From Pectobacterium sp. PL152 (GTDB lineage: Bacteria > Pseudomonadota > Gammaproteobacteria > Enterobacterales > Enterobacteriaceae), in contig CP091064.1 of the NCBI GenBank assembly GCA_021907015.1, forward strand, positions 2,480,001 through 2,544,000: a stretch of 64,000 nucleotides of DNA. The letters run 5' to 3'. Of this stretch, positions 12,301-23,928 are shown piece by piece. Below the pieces are notes generated by a model. It made no database searches. It saw nothing but the letters and a program-made list of their open reading frames with translations, and was not told the origin of the DNA. A program made the position numbers and the translations under genes. The stretch's first letter is position 1; every line of letters starts with the position of its first letter.

Positions 12301-12834
12301 TTAAGACTGCAAGACGTCTGCCAGACGTTCCAGACGACCGCGAATGCTGCCATCTATCACCATATCGCCCGCGCGGATAACCACGCCGGCCATGACAGAC
12401 TTATCAATTTTGCAATTCAGCTTCACTTTGCGTGACAGACGTTTTTCCATAGCGGCAGCGATCTTCGACAGCTGCTGCTCACTCAACGTGTTGGCAGAAA
12501 TCACATCGACGTCAACCGTCGATTCCAGTGCTGCCCGCAGTTGAATAAATTGTTCCAGTACTTCAGGAAGTACCGGTAAACGTCCGTTTTCGGCCATCAC
12601 CTTAATCAGGTTCTGGCCGGCTTCATCAAGTTGATCACCACAAACGGCAATAAACGTTTTCGCCAGCTCAATCGGTGCAACCGCACCGGAAAGCAGCTCG
12701 GCAATCTGCTCATTGCGCGCTACTTCGGCCGAAAACGCCAGCATGTTCTGCCAGCGATCCAAGGCCTGATTCTCAACCGCAAAGTCAAAAGCTGCTTTGG
12801 CGTAGGGGCGAGCTACCGTGACAAATTCAGACAT
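12301..12834 (-). CDS. atpH: ATP synthase F1 delta subunit
   Basis: Peripheral-stalk subunit that ties F1 to the b subunits. The 177-residue all-helical N-terminal domain ([15 protein letters not shown]) and the C-terminal segment ([14 protein letters not shown]) are typical of the OSCP/delta family, and the length equals the E. coli protein. It is 14 bases after atpF and 12 bases before atpA. Confidence 0.97.
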
Positions 12835-12848
12835 CAGCCCCTCCCTCC

Positions 12849-13319
12849 TTACAGTTCAGCGACCAGTTTATCAACGATGTCGCTGTTAGCAGCTTCATCC
12901 ACGGAACGTTCAATAATTTTCTCGGCACCAGCAATCGCCAATACGGCAACTTGCTTACGCAGCTCTTCACGAGCGCGCTTACGTTCGGCTTCAATTTCAG
13001 CCTGCGCCTGCGCCACAATCTTGTTACGTTCAGCTTCCGCTTCAGCTTTCGCCTCATCCAGGATCTGAGCACGGCGTTTGTTCGCCTGCTCGATGATAAC
13101 CTGAGCATCCGCTTTGGCTTTCTTCAGTTGATCTGTCGCATTGGCCTGAGCCAAGTTCAAATCTTTTTTGGCACGTTCAGCAGAAGCCAGACCGTCAGCA
13201 ATTTCTTTCTGACGTTTCTCGATGGCTGCCATCATCGGCGGCCATACATACTTCATGCAGAACCAGACAAACAGGACGAACGCAATGGCCTGGCCGAGGA
13301 TTGTTGCATTAATATTCAC
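12849..13319 (-). CDS. atpF: ATP synthase F0 subunit b
   Basis: Membrane-anchored peripheral stalk. The 156-residue protein starts with one membrane segment ([20 protein letters not shown], about residues 5-24), followed by a long charged, Ala-rich helix that dimerises as a right-handed coiled coil. Length is the same as in E. coli. It lies between atpE and atpH. Confidence 0.97.
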
Positions 13320-13382
13320 AGCACAATGCCTCTTTCAAAGTTAAATAAGTTGATGTTTTAACCTCAGCAGAAAACATTCTGC

Positions 13383-13651
<269 letters not shown>

Positions 13652-13671
13652 CGTTATTTGTTGAAAGAAAA

Positions 13672-14878
<1,207 letters not shown>

Positions 14879-14971
14879 GACGTTTGCTCTCTCCGTACCT
14901 TTTCAGAGGTATACCGAATGACGTATAAAACTGCCTTTGCACCACTGAGTCAAGCAGCAAAAAACGAGCAA

Positions 14972-14999
14972 ATTATACGGGTCATACCTGCGAATTCAA
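14972..14999 (-). promoter_or_regulatory. Predicted sigma-70 promoter of the atp operon
   Basis: On the minus strand TTGAAT (14994-14999) and a consensus TATAAT (14972-14977) are separated by 16 bases. They lie about 95 bases upstream of atpI and point into the operon. Confidence 0.7.
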
Positions 15000-15113
15000 T
15001 CGATAAGTAGCGAAAAGGTGAACAATTATTTAAATTTCTTTCTGAAGCCCCGTTTTTACTAACAATCATCCCTGCTCATGTCTGGTGTAATTAATTTCTA
15101 AAGGCCTCTAATC

Positions 15114-15129
15114 TGTGATGTGACTCACA
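15114..15129. promoter_or_regulatory. CRP-type palindrome in the rsmG-atpI gap
   Basis: TGTGATGTGACTCACA contains both perfect half-sites of the CRP consensus (TGTGA, six bases, TCACA). It lies about 236 bases upstream of the atpI start, beyond the TATAAT promoter. Its target is unclear. Confidence 0.65.
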
Positions 15130-15496
15130 TAAAAGGCTTTACGACTATTTACAACAGAACGTGTTTTTTTGCCTCTAGCAAAATAAGCTATTTATTTCAT
15201 TTAACTTCAATAGGTTATGAAAATACCTATTCAAAAAACGCAACAAACAACCTTTCAACCGACTATTGACATTATTGATATCGTTTTTTACTCAATTAAC
15301 ACAAAAATAACTAAATTTTGATGCCGATGATTTATTTTCGTTCGTTATTATTCAGTGCGAAAGCAAAAGGACAACGCTGAAAAACGAAGATGTAAAATTT
15401 CAGTGATCGTGATGCGCTCTGGAGCGCTGCCACCGATAAACGAGATGGCAACTTCACACGCAATATTTAGTTATAATTTTTTGATAAAAAACAAAA

Positions 15497-16117
15497 TTAG
15501 TTTGGTTTAAGCACGACCAAATGGCGCTCACCTTCCAGTTCGGGGACAGATAAGCGAACGACCTGATCCAATAGGACACCTTGCGGCAAAGATGACAATT
15601 CATCCTCTGGAAGTACGCCTTTTAGAGCATAAAATCGGCCTGTCGATCTGGCCGGAAGATGGTTGCACCAGCTAATCATGTCATGCAGAGAGGCAAATGC
15701 CCGACTGATCACGCCATCAAAAGGCGGCTCTGCTGGAAATTCTTCAACGCGACTTTGCACCGGCGTGATGTTTTCAAGCTGCAGTTCATGCTGAACCTGG
15801 CGCAGGAAACGTACGCGCTTACCCAGACTATCCAGCAAGGTAAAATGCGAATCAGGGCGAACAATCGCTAATGGAATCCCCGGCAACCCTGGTCCCGTTC
15901 CCACATCGATAAAGCGTTGCCCGTGTAAATGCGGCTCAACCACGATACTGTCCATGATGTGACGGACAAGCATTTGCTGCGGATCGCGTACAGACGTCAG
16001 GTTGTAAGCTTTGTTCCACTTATTCAGCATATCAACATACTGTATCAGAAGATTTTTTTGCTTATCTGAAATCACAATACCAGCCGCGTTTAGCAGATTA
16101 TCGAGTGTGTTGCGCAC
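15497..16117 (-). CDS. rsmG: 16S rRNA (guanine-N7) methyltransferase RsmG
   Basis: Methylates N7 of G527 in 16S rRNA using S-adenosylmethionine. The 206-residue Rossmann-fold protein has motif [18 protein letters not shown] and the downstream stretch [12 protein letters not shown]. Initiation is at GTG (16117) with GGGAT upstream, giving the E. coli-like length (207). It follows mnmG in the same orientation, the usual gidA-gidB pair. Confidence 0.95.
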   Translation of the reverse strand: MRNTLDNLLNAAGIVISDKQKNLLIQYVDMLNKWNKAYNLTSVRDPQQMLVRHIMDSIVVEPHLHGQRFIDVGTGPGLPGIPLAIVRPDSHFTLLDSLGKRVRFLRQVQHELQLENITPVQSRVEEFPAEPPFDGVISRAFASLHDMISWCNHLPARSTGRFYALKGVLPEDELSSLPQGVLLDQVVRLSVPELEGERHLVVLKPN

Positions 16118-16154
16118 AATAAGATCCCGATGAAAAATATGAGGTTAATAATAA

Positions 16155-16178
16155 AAATAGCCGGATAACCGGCTATTT
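16155..16178 (-). terminator. Hairpin between mnmG and rsmG
   Basis: AAATAGCCGG-ATAA-CCGGCTATTT is a perfect 10-bp stem. On the minus strand it is followed by TTATTATTA after the stem T's, making a likely (perhaps partial) terminator after mnmG. Confidence 0.7.
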
Positions 16179-16198
16179 AGGGATAAGTTTACCTTAAA

Positions 16199-18085
16199 TC
16201 AGGCGCTGCGGCGCAGCAGACCCTGTTTTTAAGCCAGATCAGCAGAATGGAAATTGCCGCAGGCGTAATACCGGAAATTCGTGAAGCCTGACCGATAGAC
16301 GAAGGTTTGTGATCGTTCAGCTTGGCAATAACCTCATTGGACAGCCCGTTAACCTGCTTGTAATCCAGATCGGCAGGCAGCAACGTATTTTCATTACGCA
16401 TCTGTTTCTCAATTTCATCCTGTTGACGAGCAATATACCCTTCGTATTTGACCTGAATTTCAACCTGCTCAGCAGCCTGCTCATCGGTTAATCCCGGTGC
16501 AAACAGCGGCAACGCAGTAAGCTGGACGTAATCCACTTCCGGGCGACGCAGCAGCTCTTCACCGTTCGCTTCGCGCGACAACGGCGTTTTCAGCAGCGAG
16601 TTAACTTGATCTAACAGCTCAGACTGCGGGTGAACGTGAATATCGCGCAGGCGCTGGCGCTCTTTTTCAATACTCTCAAGTTTCTCGTTGAAACGCGCCC
16701 AGCGATGATCGTCGACCATACCCAGCTCGCGACCGATTTCAGTCAAACGCAGATCGGCGTTATCTTCGCGCAGCATCAGACGATATTCGGCACGCGACGT
16801 AAACATACGGTAGGGTTCTTTCGTCCCTAGCGTACAGAGGTCGTCAACCAACACGCCGAGATAGGCCTGATCGCGACGCGGTGACCAGCCTTCCTTATCG
16901 GCAGCTAATCGAGCCGCATTCAGCCCTGCTAGCATGCCCTGCGCAGCGGCTTCTTCGTACCCTGTTGTGCCGTTGATTTGGCCGGCGAAGAACAGGCCAT
17001 GAACAAATTTGTTTTCCAGCGTTGGTTTCAGATCGCGGGATCGAAGAAATCGTACTCAATGGCGTAACCAGGGCGAACAATGCGTGCATTTTCCATTCCT
17101 GCCATTGAACGAACAATCTGCCACTGAACGTCAAACGGCAAACTGGTTGAGATCCCGTTAGGATAAATTTCGTTGCTGGTCAGGCCTTCTGGCTCAAGAA
17201 AGATCTGATGCGTATTCCGATCGGCAAAACGCATGACTTTGTCTTCGATCGAGGGGCAATAACGCGGGCCGATCCCTTCGATGATCCCGGCATACATCGG
17301 GCTACGATCCAGATTATTACGGATCACATCATGAGTTTTCTCGTTGGTATGCGTGATGTAGCATGGCATTTGCGCCGGATGCTGGCTTGCATTCCCAGGA
17401 ATGAGAAAACCGGCATTGGGTTGTCACCGTGCTGTTGAGCCAGCACGCTAAAATCGATCGTTCTGGCGTCAATACGCGGCGGAGTACCGGTTTTCAAGCG
17501 GTTAACACGCAGAGGCAGCTCACGCAGGCGACGCGCCAGCGGAATAGAAGGCGGATCGCCTGCACGCCCACCGCTGTAGTTGTCCAGCCCGATGTGAATC
17601 TTGCCGTCAAGGAAAGTGCCTACCGTTAATACGACGGCTTTTGCACGAAATTTTAGTCCCATCTGGGTTACGGCGCCAACGACACGATCGTTTTCCACAA
17701 TCAGATCGTCAACAGCCTGCTGGAAGATCATCAGGTTTGGCTGATTCTCTAACGCGGTGCGAACAGCCTGACGATAGAGCACGCGATCCGCTTGTGCGCG
17801 AGTGGCTCTGACCGCTGGGCCTTTACTGCTGTTTAGTATCCTAAACTGTATACCTGCCTGGTCAACAGCACGTGCCATCAACCCTCCCATGGCATCGATC
17901 TCTTTAACCAGATGGCCTTTTCCAATACCGCCAATTGCCGGGTTACAAGACATTTGTCCCAGCGTATCAATATTGTGTGTGAGTAAAAGCGTCTGTTGGC
18001 CCATTCGGGCAGAAGCCATCGCAGCTTCTGTTCCGGCATGACCGCCACCGATCACGATGACGTCAAATGGATCTGGATAAAACAT
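16199..18085 (-). pseudogene. mnmG: MnmG (GidA) tRNA modification enzyme, frame broken three times
   Basis: FAD-dependent subunit that, with MnmE, installs carboxymethylaminomethyl at U34 of certain tRNAs. It starts [20 protein letters not shown], with the FAD dinucleotide-binding GxGxxG, and continues with the GidA signature [11 protein letters not shown]. The frame changes at 17392-17393 (AA read, AAA expected in coding sense), at 17037-17039 (CCC read, CCCC expected) and at 16226-16230 (AAAAA read, AAAAAA expected; the repaired end reads [11 protein letters not shown]). Adding the three bases gives exactly 629 residues, the E. coli length. Sequencing error is therefore more likely than loss of the gene. 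It lies immediately beside oriC and is transcribed away from it. Confidence 0.93.
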
Positions 18086-18188
18086 GGTACTGCTCCTCGC
18101 ATTATTGCGAATGATGAGTGGCGAACGATCGTTATTTGCCCTGGGGTGGGGGATTCTACTCAACTTTGAGCCAACGACCAAGTCCGTT

Positions 18189-18456
18189 GGATCCTCGTTA
18201 ATTAAAGAAAGATCTTTTTATTTAAAGATCTCTTTATTAGATCTCTTATTAGGATCGTTGTGTTGTGTGGATAAGTGATTATTCACATTAAAGATCAAGA
18301 GAATGGCATTGATCCTTACCTGTGAATGATCGGTGATCCTGGCCAGTATAAGCTGGGATCTTAATGTGGGTTTATACACAGGACAAAAAACGCACTCGGG
18401 TTGTTATTGGGATAACTACTGCTTTTACACCTGAATTAAGTATAGTTATCCACATT
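18189..18456. other. oriC: Chromosomal replication origin oriC
   Basis: Three AT-rich 13-mers lie at 18211-18223 (GATCTTTTTATTT), 18227-18239 (GATCTCTTTATTA) and 18240-18252 (GATCTCTTATTAG). DnaA boxes follow: TTATCCACA on the minus strand at 18266-18274 (R1 position), TTATACACA at 18372-18380 (R2) and TTATCCACA at 18446-18454 (R4). ATTGGGATAA at 18405-18414 occupies the R3 position. About ten GATC Dam sites are spread through the element, and the internal stretch TGTGAATGATCGGTGATCCT matches what I recall of E. coli oriC. Location between mnmG and mioC is the enterobacterial standard. Confidence 0.97.
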
Positions 18457-18476
18457 CAACTGCCGAATATTTAACC

Positions 18477-18920
18477 TTACTTGAGTAAATTAACCCATGA
18501 TCCTAGCCATTCTTCAGCCGGATCTTCAGGAATCTGATGCTGAGTGATGTCGATCTCGAGGATTTCACCGATCCGTTTAGCCCCTAACTGGGTCAGTACA
18601 CGATCCGCCGTTTGGATCGCGCCACAGAACGTATCGTACTCTCTGCTACCGATCCCTATCGCACCAAAGCTCATCTGAGAAAGATCGGGCTTCTGTTGTT
18701 CCAACTGATCAAACAGCGCTTTCAGGTTATCAGGAAATTCCCCGGCACCGTGGGTGGACGTCACCACCAGCCATACACCGCTTTTAGACAGTGCATCAAG
18801 CTCAGGACCGTGCAGAAGTTCAGTGGAAAAATCATCCTTCTCCAGCAGTTCAGCCAAATGCTCTGCGACGTATTCGGCGCTGCCAAGGGTACTGCCACTG
18901 ATCAAGGTAATGTCTGCCAT
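18477..18920 (-). CDS. mioC: MioC, flavodoxin-like protein
   Basis: FMN-binding flavodoxin-family protein of 147 residues, beginning MADITLISGSTLGSAEYVAE with the phosphate-binding loop SGSTLGSAE and ending PAEEWLGSWVNLLK. The start at 18920 is chosen over an ORF extension of ten codons because it gives the E. coli length. Biotin synthase electron transfer has been reported for the E. coli protein. It is transcribed towards oriC, and a DnaA box lies upstream of its start. Confidence 0.95.
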   Translation of the reverse strand: MADITLISGSTLGSAEYVAEHLAELLEKDDFSTELLHGPELDALSKSGVWLVVTSTHGAGEFPDNLKALFDQLEQQKPDLSQMSFGAIGIGSREYDTFCGAIQTADRVLTQLGAKRIGEILEIDITQHQIPEDPAEEWLGSWVNLLK

Positions 18921-18979
18921 AGCGATCCCATCCGATAAAAGACGGGACATTGTACGCTGTGATCTGGCTGGGATCTACC

Positions 18980-18988
18980 TGTGGATAA
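18980..18988 (-). promoter_or_regulatory. DnaA box in the mioC promoter region
   Basis: A perfect TTATCCACA on the minus strand lies 60 bases upstream of mioC. In E. coli a DnaA box in this place lets DnaA repress mioC transcription towards oriC. Confidence 0.75.
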
Positions 18989-19009
18989 TATGGGTATAGG
19001 AAAAAAGCA

Positions 19010-19471
19010 TTACGGCGCGATCGTCCGCATGATGGGGTTCTGCAGGGAGATGAGTGTTTCGGTGGACTGAATTTCATCAATTGTTTGGATCTTGTTGATA
19101 AGTACATGTTGCAGCGCTTCTATCGAGCGGCACATGACCTTAATAAAGATGCTGTAATGTCCGGTGGTGTAGTAGGCCTCGACCACTTCTTCCAGATTGT
19201 TCAGCTTCTCCAGCGCCGAGGGATAATCTTTGGCGCTTTTCAGAATGATGCCGATAAAGCAGCACACGTCATAGCCCAGCTGTTTTGGGTTCACGTCCAG
19301 ACGCGTACCAACAATGATGCCCGCCTGTTTCATTTTTTCCACTCGAACGTGGATTGTCCCTGGACTGACGGAAAACTGTTTTGCCAGTTCGGCATACGGG
19401 GTGCGTGCATTTTCCATTAAGGCGGAAAGAATGCCGCGATCGAGATTATCGATCTGATAAATTTCTGCCAC
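19010..19471 (-). CDS. asnC: AsnC, Lrp-family regulator
   Basis: Feast/famine transcription factor of 153 residues. An N-terminal winged helix-turn-helix (RGILSALMENARTPYAELAK, then FSVSPGTIHVRVEKM) is followed by the RAM ligand-binding domain. E. coli AsnC activates asnA when asparagine is low and represses itself; the divergent asnA 152 bases away fits that here. Confidence 0.96.
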   Translation of the reverse strand: MAEIYQIDNLDRGILSALMENARTPYAELAKQFSVSPGTIHVRVEKMKQAGIIVGTRLDVNPKQLGYDVCCFIGIILKSAKDYPSALEKLNNLEEVVEAYYTTGHYSIFIKVMCRSIEALQHVLINKIQTIDEIQSTETLISLQNPIMRTIAP

Positions 19472-19623
19472 TTTGAGCCTCCTATTTTAGCGAATAATGA
19501 TTTTATACCGCTATAAAATGACGGATTAAAAGCACAAGAGCAATTTATCCATAAGATTATTGAATGGCTAGCGCTTTTTATTGCTTAATGAATAACTAAA
19601 TACGATGAATAAGAGACGCGGCA

Positions 19624-20616
19624 ATGAAAAAGCAGTACATCGAAAAACAGCAGCAAATCAGCTTCGTTAAATCTTTCTTCTCCAGCCAGCTGGAGCAGCT
19701 TCTGGGATTGATTGAAGTCCAGGCACCAATTCTTAGCCGTATCGGCGACGGCACACAGGATAACTTGTCCGGTACGGAAAAAGCGGTGCAGGTTAAGGTG
19801 AAAGCCCTGCCAGATGCCACATTTGAAGTCGTTCACTCACTGGCTAAATGGAAACGTAAAACGCTGGGCGCGTACGATTTTAGCTGCGGTGAAGGCATTT
19901 ATACCCACATGAAGGCGCTGCGTCCTGACGAAGATCGTCTGAGCCCGATCCACTCGGTTTATGTCGATCAGTGGGACTGGGAGCGTGTGATGGGAGACGG
20001 CGAGCGTCATGCGGAGTACCTGAAATCGACGGTGGAGCGTATTTATCAGGGAATCAAAGCGACGGAGGCTGCGGTACATCAGGCGTTTGGGATTCAGCCT
20101 TTCCTGCCGGAACAGATTCATTTTGTGCACACCGAGACGTTGCTGCAGCGCTATCCCGATCTGGATGCCAAAGGGCGTGAGCGAGCTATCGCTAAAGAGT
20201 TGGGGGCTGTTTTCCTGATAGGGATTGGCGGTAAGCTGTCCAGCGGGCACTCTCACGATGTGCGTGCACCGGATTATGATGACTGGACGACGCCAGGCGA
20301 GCAGGAACTGGCGGGGCTGAACGGCGATATCGTCGTGTGGAACCCGGTTCTGAACGATGCATTTGAGATTTCATCTATGGGTATCCGCGTGGATGCAGAG
20401 GCGTTAACACGCCAGCTGGCACTGACGCAGGATGAAGAACGTCTGAAGCTGGAATGGCATCAGGCGCTGCTGCGCGGCGAGATGCCGCAAACGATCGGCG
20501 GGGGAATCGGTCAGTCTCGTCTGGTCATGCTGCTGCTGCAATTGTCGCACATTGGTCAGGTTCAGTGCGGCGTATGGCCACAGCCGCTGCATGAGTCAGT
20601 TTCCGGTCTGCTTTAA
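19624..20616 (+). CDS. asnA: Aspartate-ammonia ligase AsnA
   Basis: Makes asparagine from aspartate, ammonia and ATP. The 330-residue class II tRNA-synthetase-like fold has [17 protein letters not shown] near the N-terminus and the glycine-rich [20 protein letters not shown] near the C-terminus. Length is identical to E. coli AsnA. It is divergent from asnC and its stop overlaps the convergent viaA stop by two bases. Confidence 0.97.
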   Translation: MKKQYIEKQQQISFVKSFFSSQLEQLLGLIEVQAPILSRIGDGTQDNLSGTEKAVQVKVKALPDATFEVVHSLAKWKRKTLGAYDFSCGEGIYTHMKALRPDEDRLSPIHSVYVDQWDWERVMGDGERHAEYLKSTVERIYQGIKATEAAVHQAFGIQPFLPEQIHFVHTETLLQRYPDLDAKGRERAIAKELGAVFLIGIGGKLSSGHSHDVRAPDYDDWTTPGEQELAGLNGDIVVWNPVLNDAFEISSMGIRVDAEALTRQLALTQDEERLKLEWHQALLRGEMPQTIGGGIGQSRLVMLLLQLSHIGQVQCGVWPQPLHESVSGLL

Positions 20617-22095
20617 TGCGTTTTTCCGTGTTGCCAGCGGCGCATTAAGCGGCTTTTTAATCCGGTATCAAAGCGCCAGATATGGTCAAAGATGCGCATG
20701 ATGCCGGGTTTGCCGTGATCGGACATCGCTACAGCATGGAAACGATGCTGTAGCTGCTTCTGGCGGCTTTTCACCTTATTTACCACCTCATCCGGCAATC
20801 GTTGGGCAATAAAATCTGAAATCACCACCGCATCGGCATCATGCCAAAGCGCTTCATCCATCTTATCCAATAATGCTGACAGACAGGCGCTCATATCCGT
20901 ACCGCCACGGAAGGATTGGCTGAGAAAACGTATCGCCTGCTCTAATCCATCCGCAGACGTGAGTTCGTATTTCACCACGCCGGTAGAAAACAGCATGATG
21001 TAGCAGCGGCGGTTATCGGCGAGCGCGATGCGCATCAGCGCAAGGCAGAAGGCTTTGGCACAGCGTTCGTTAAAACCCCCATCGAGCCTGATGTATCAAC
21101 GCAGACGATGAAGGGGCCACGCGGCTGTTGTTCATTTCGCTGATGAATCACAGGGCGTTCCATAATTTTCTCGCGCCAGTTCTCACCTTGTAAGCGATAG
21201 GTCAGCAGGCGATGTTCCAACAGACGACGATAAAACTCGAATTCCAGTTCGCTGATGCCCAGAGCAGCCAGCTCGGTTGGCATCAAGCGCAGAATGTCAT
21301 CGCTCTGATGTATGCCACTGACCTGTTCAGGCACGGTAGCGGGTTCCCGTACGCTTACCCGAAAGGCTTTCTGTGGGGCATCTTGAGTAAGGATGGATTT
21401 GGTTTCCCTGCTGCGCCCCAGTTGTTCCGCCAGTTTCTGTAATTCTGGTTGGCGTTGTAGGAAAGCGCCAAAATCCAATAACGGGCGAGGGTCGGTGTGA
21501 ATACGCTGTGCTACGCTGAGATCCCAGAGCCGTCCGGCTGCATTTTCATTTTCAACCAAAATGGGTTCGAGTTTACCGCTGAGCGTCAGGCGTTGCTGTA
21601 ATTCATCCAACAGAATTTCCCGCTCTTGTTCCATCAACTGCTGATGTAATGAAACCGTTTGCAAGGTGAGGCTTAAGCGCCAGCGCTGTAGGAAAGAGCG
21701 CGTGAAGCCCATTGGTGAGCTTCTGTTCTAAGGTTCGATCTGGGTAAGGGGAGTCGATAAGCTGTGAAGCCTGGGCTATAAACGGTGATTCCACGGTGTT
21801 GAGCGTATCCATTATCTCAGGGAGGCGCGTCTGGAAAGTCTGATTGTCGAGTGATAGTGAATGTTGATAGCAGCTAAATTCTTTTTCCAGCTCTGGAGGT
21901 ATCTGGGTGGTACGCAGGCGCTGCTTTAAGGTTTCTTTCCATTTGGGGATATCGTTGAGTAATGATGACTTCAGGCTGGGAATTTTTCAAAAAGAACGCG
22001 ATCTGTGGTGTCGCCAGCAGCGTCATGATTAGCTCATCCAGCAGTTCGTTTTCATCAATAGACAGAAGTATTTCCAGTGATTCCAGCGTGATCAT
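20613..22095 (-). pseudogene. viaA: ViaA (YieM), VWA-domain partner of RavA, frame broken
   Basis: Von Willebrand factor A protein that stimulates RavA. The C-terminal MIDAS segment [12 protein letters not shown] and the sequence [17 protein letters not shown] are clear. Coding is spread over three frames: 22095 to about 21985, then a middle part (LNDIPKWKETLKQRL, MDTLNTVESPFIAQ) to about 21695, then FLQRWRLSL to 21080, then [14 protein letters not shown] to the stop. Four homopolymer changes repair it: one base missing at 21989-21993, one missing at 21978-21980, one extra at 21691-21695, one missing at 21076-21080. The result is about 494 residues against 483 in E. coli. It lies downstream of ravA in an apparent operon, convergent with asnA. 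Confidence 0.88.
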
Positions 22096-22100
22096 TGGCG

Positions 22101-23596
22101 TTAATCCTGTTGCTTTGATTGAGCGATCAGATCGGCAACCTGTTGCAAACTGGCTTCTATTTTGGCCAGCCACTCACCTTGGACAAATAGGCAAGGCTGA
22201 TGCTGACTGAATAAGCGGCGCTGTTCACGCAGCTGCATACCTAGTTTTTCATATTCATCGATAATGTCGGCTGGAAGTGCACTGTTTCGCTTTTCCGGTA
22301 GAGAAAGCATAGAGGTTTGCAGACTGATGTCGCGAATGGTTAAATGCTGACGACCGTCCACCGCCAGATCGAGACGTTGGGTAAAGCCAATACCGTTGAG
22401 CTTACCTCGAATCTCCCCCTTTCTGTAGCCAGCTTTGCAGCGCATTCTTTTCAAGAATCACATGGCTGACTTCAATATCGTGCAAGATCAGCGGGCGTTG
22501 TAATACCAGATCCAATGTATCTGTGATGATGGTTTCTGGCAGCGTGTAGTGGATTTTCCGGCCGAGGAAGTGCCCCTGCTTCTCTACCGAAAATGCCTGT
22601 AGTTCGCTTTGTTCTCGTTGGTATTGCTGGCGTTTGGTATTCACCTGCTGTAGGCGGAACAGCAGATTTCTCTGTTGGTAGGCGTGTTCGGTGATCAACA
22701 GCTCAAGCTGACGCTCAATGAGCGCCAAGGTGCTTTGGTCATGCCAGAGACAGTCTTTCAGCAGGATGATATCCACTGGTGTAATGGCATCCCGGCCGCA
22801 GAAAACGCACTGGCCTGAAGCAGACGCAGTGCTTTTTCCAGCGCCGATCGGAAATGTAAGGTGCCTGCTCTAGCGTATCAAGCTGCTGGCGTAATGTGTA
22901 AATCAGCTCGAAACTGGCTTCCGGTAGCGCGATGTGCTCAATGTCTTTCTGCCACTGTTGGTACTCTTCATCGCTGACACTGAGAGCAGGTAGTACGGGG
23001 TTATCGCGTTCGCTGCTGTTGTTCACGAGGAGCGCACGGAAATTCTGTTTTTCCTGGACACGATCGAGCCACAGGCGGATGAGCATGCGGTCATAAAGCG
23101 CTTCCAAACCGCCATCCGCCTCCGGCAGTTCATTCGACGCCGCGATCAGCAAGCGCATGGGGATAATGTCTTCGCTGTTGCCGTTACGGAAGTGCCGTTC
23201 GTTAATGGCTGTCAGCAGGGTGTTCAAAATCGCGGGGCCCGCTTTCCAAATCTCATCCAGAAACACGATTTCAGCTTCCGGCAGATAGCCAGCGGTCAGG
23301 CGCTGATAGCGACCCTCATCTTTTAATGCCTGAATGGAAAGGGGACCGAATACTTCTTCTGGGGTGGAAAAGCGGGTCATCAGGTATTCAAACGCATTCG
23401 CGTGACGAAACGCAAATTTAAGACGCCGAGCGATCATACTTTTGGCGATACCTGGCGGCCCTAGCAGAAAAACACTTTCTCCGCTTAGCGCTGCCAGCAG
23501 ACAGAGACGAATGGCGTGCTGCCTTTCGTAGAGCCCGTGCTCTAGTACATGACTGAGACGAGAAATTCTTTCAGCCAATGCCGCAGTTTGACGCAT
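22101..23596 (-). pseudogene. ravA: RavA (YieN), MoxR AAA+ ATPase, frame broken
   Basis: MoxR-family AAA+ ATPase that in E. coli binds lysine decarboxylase LdcI and works with ViaA. The start at 23596 ([14 protein letters not shown]) precedes Walker A GPPGIAKS and Walker [17 protein letters not shown]. The frame is lost at 22833-22837 (one base missing), regained after 22802-22805 (one missing), and lost again at 22415-22419 (two missing in a G run, or one extra). The triple-helical LARA-type region and C-terminus lie in the second and third pieces ([13 protein letters not shown] onward, GKLNGIGFTQRLDL). Repaired length is 499 residues, against 498 in E. coli. The viaA start is 5 bases downstream. 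Confidence 0.88.
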
Positions 23597-23928
23597 AATT
23601 AATCTGTTAGCCCCATGAGTGATGTACTGAAATCGTTTATTTTTAAATCTCACTGCATTAGTGAGAGTGGAGCGCTATAAAGCCCCTATTTTTATAAAGA
23701 CAATAATAATATTAAACGACAGGTCACAGTTTTTATTAGAATACTTTTACGAATTATTCAACCTAATGGCGACAGTAATCAATAAACCCGCTTTTATAGG
23801 GAGGCTTGAGCTGGCGATTCACATAATAAAAATGGGTTTTTAGCCTGATTTGTGCATACTGTGCGCTCTTGGACGAGTTGCTGTGAATGACGCGCTTCGC
23901 GGACTGATTAATAACAGAAGATAGGTTT
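23597..23928. other. Divergent ravA-kup intergenic region
   Basis: 332 AT-rich bases between the divergent ravA and kup genes. I see a small inverted repeat (CTCACT-GCATT-AGTGAG near 23652) and the likely upstream signals for kup, but no ORF, RNA or recognisable operator. Confidence 0.5.

Larger units (their letters stand above)
14879..15496 (-). other. 618-base rsmG-atpI intergenic region
   Basis: AT-rich stretch without a convincing ORF. It holds the atp promoter near its atpI end (14972-14999), a full CRP-type palindrome (15114-15129), and a short inverted repeat GCGCTC/GAGCGC at 15414-15427 with too small a loop to be a clear terminator. The central part (15170-15400) is very AT-rich and otherwise featureless to me. 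Confidence 0.6.

Noticed and set aside
20613-23653. Reading viaA/ravA fragments as five separate genes
   Set aside because: Consecutive fragments align to two known proteins in order; none has its own start signals.
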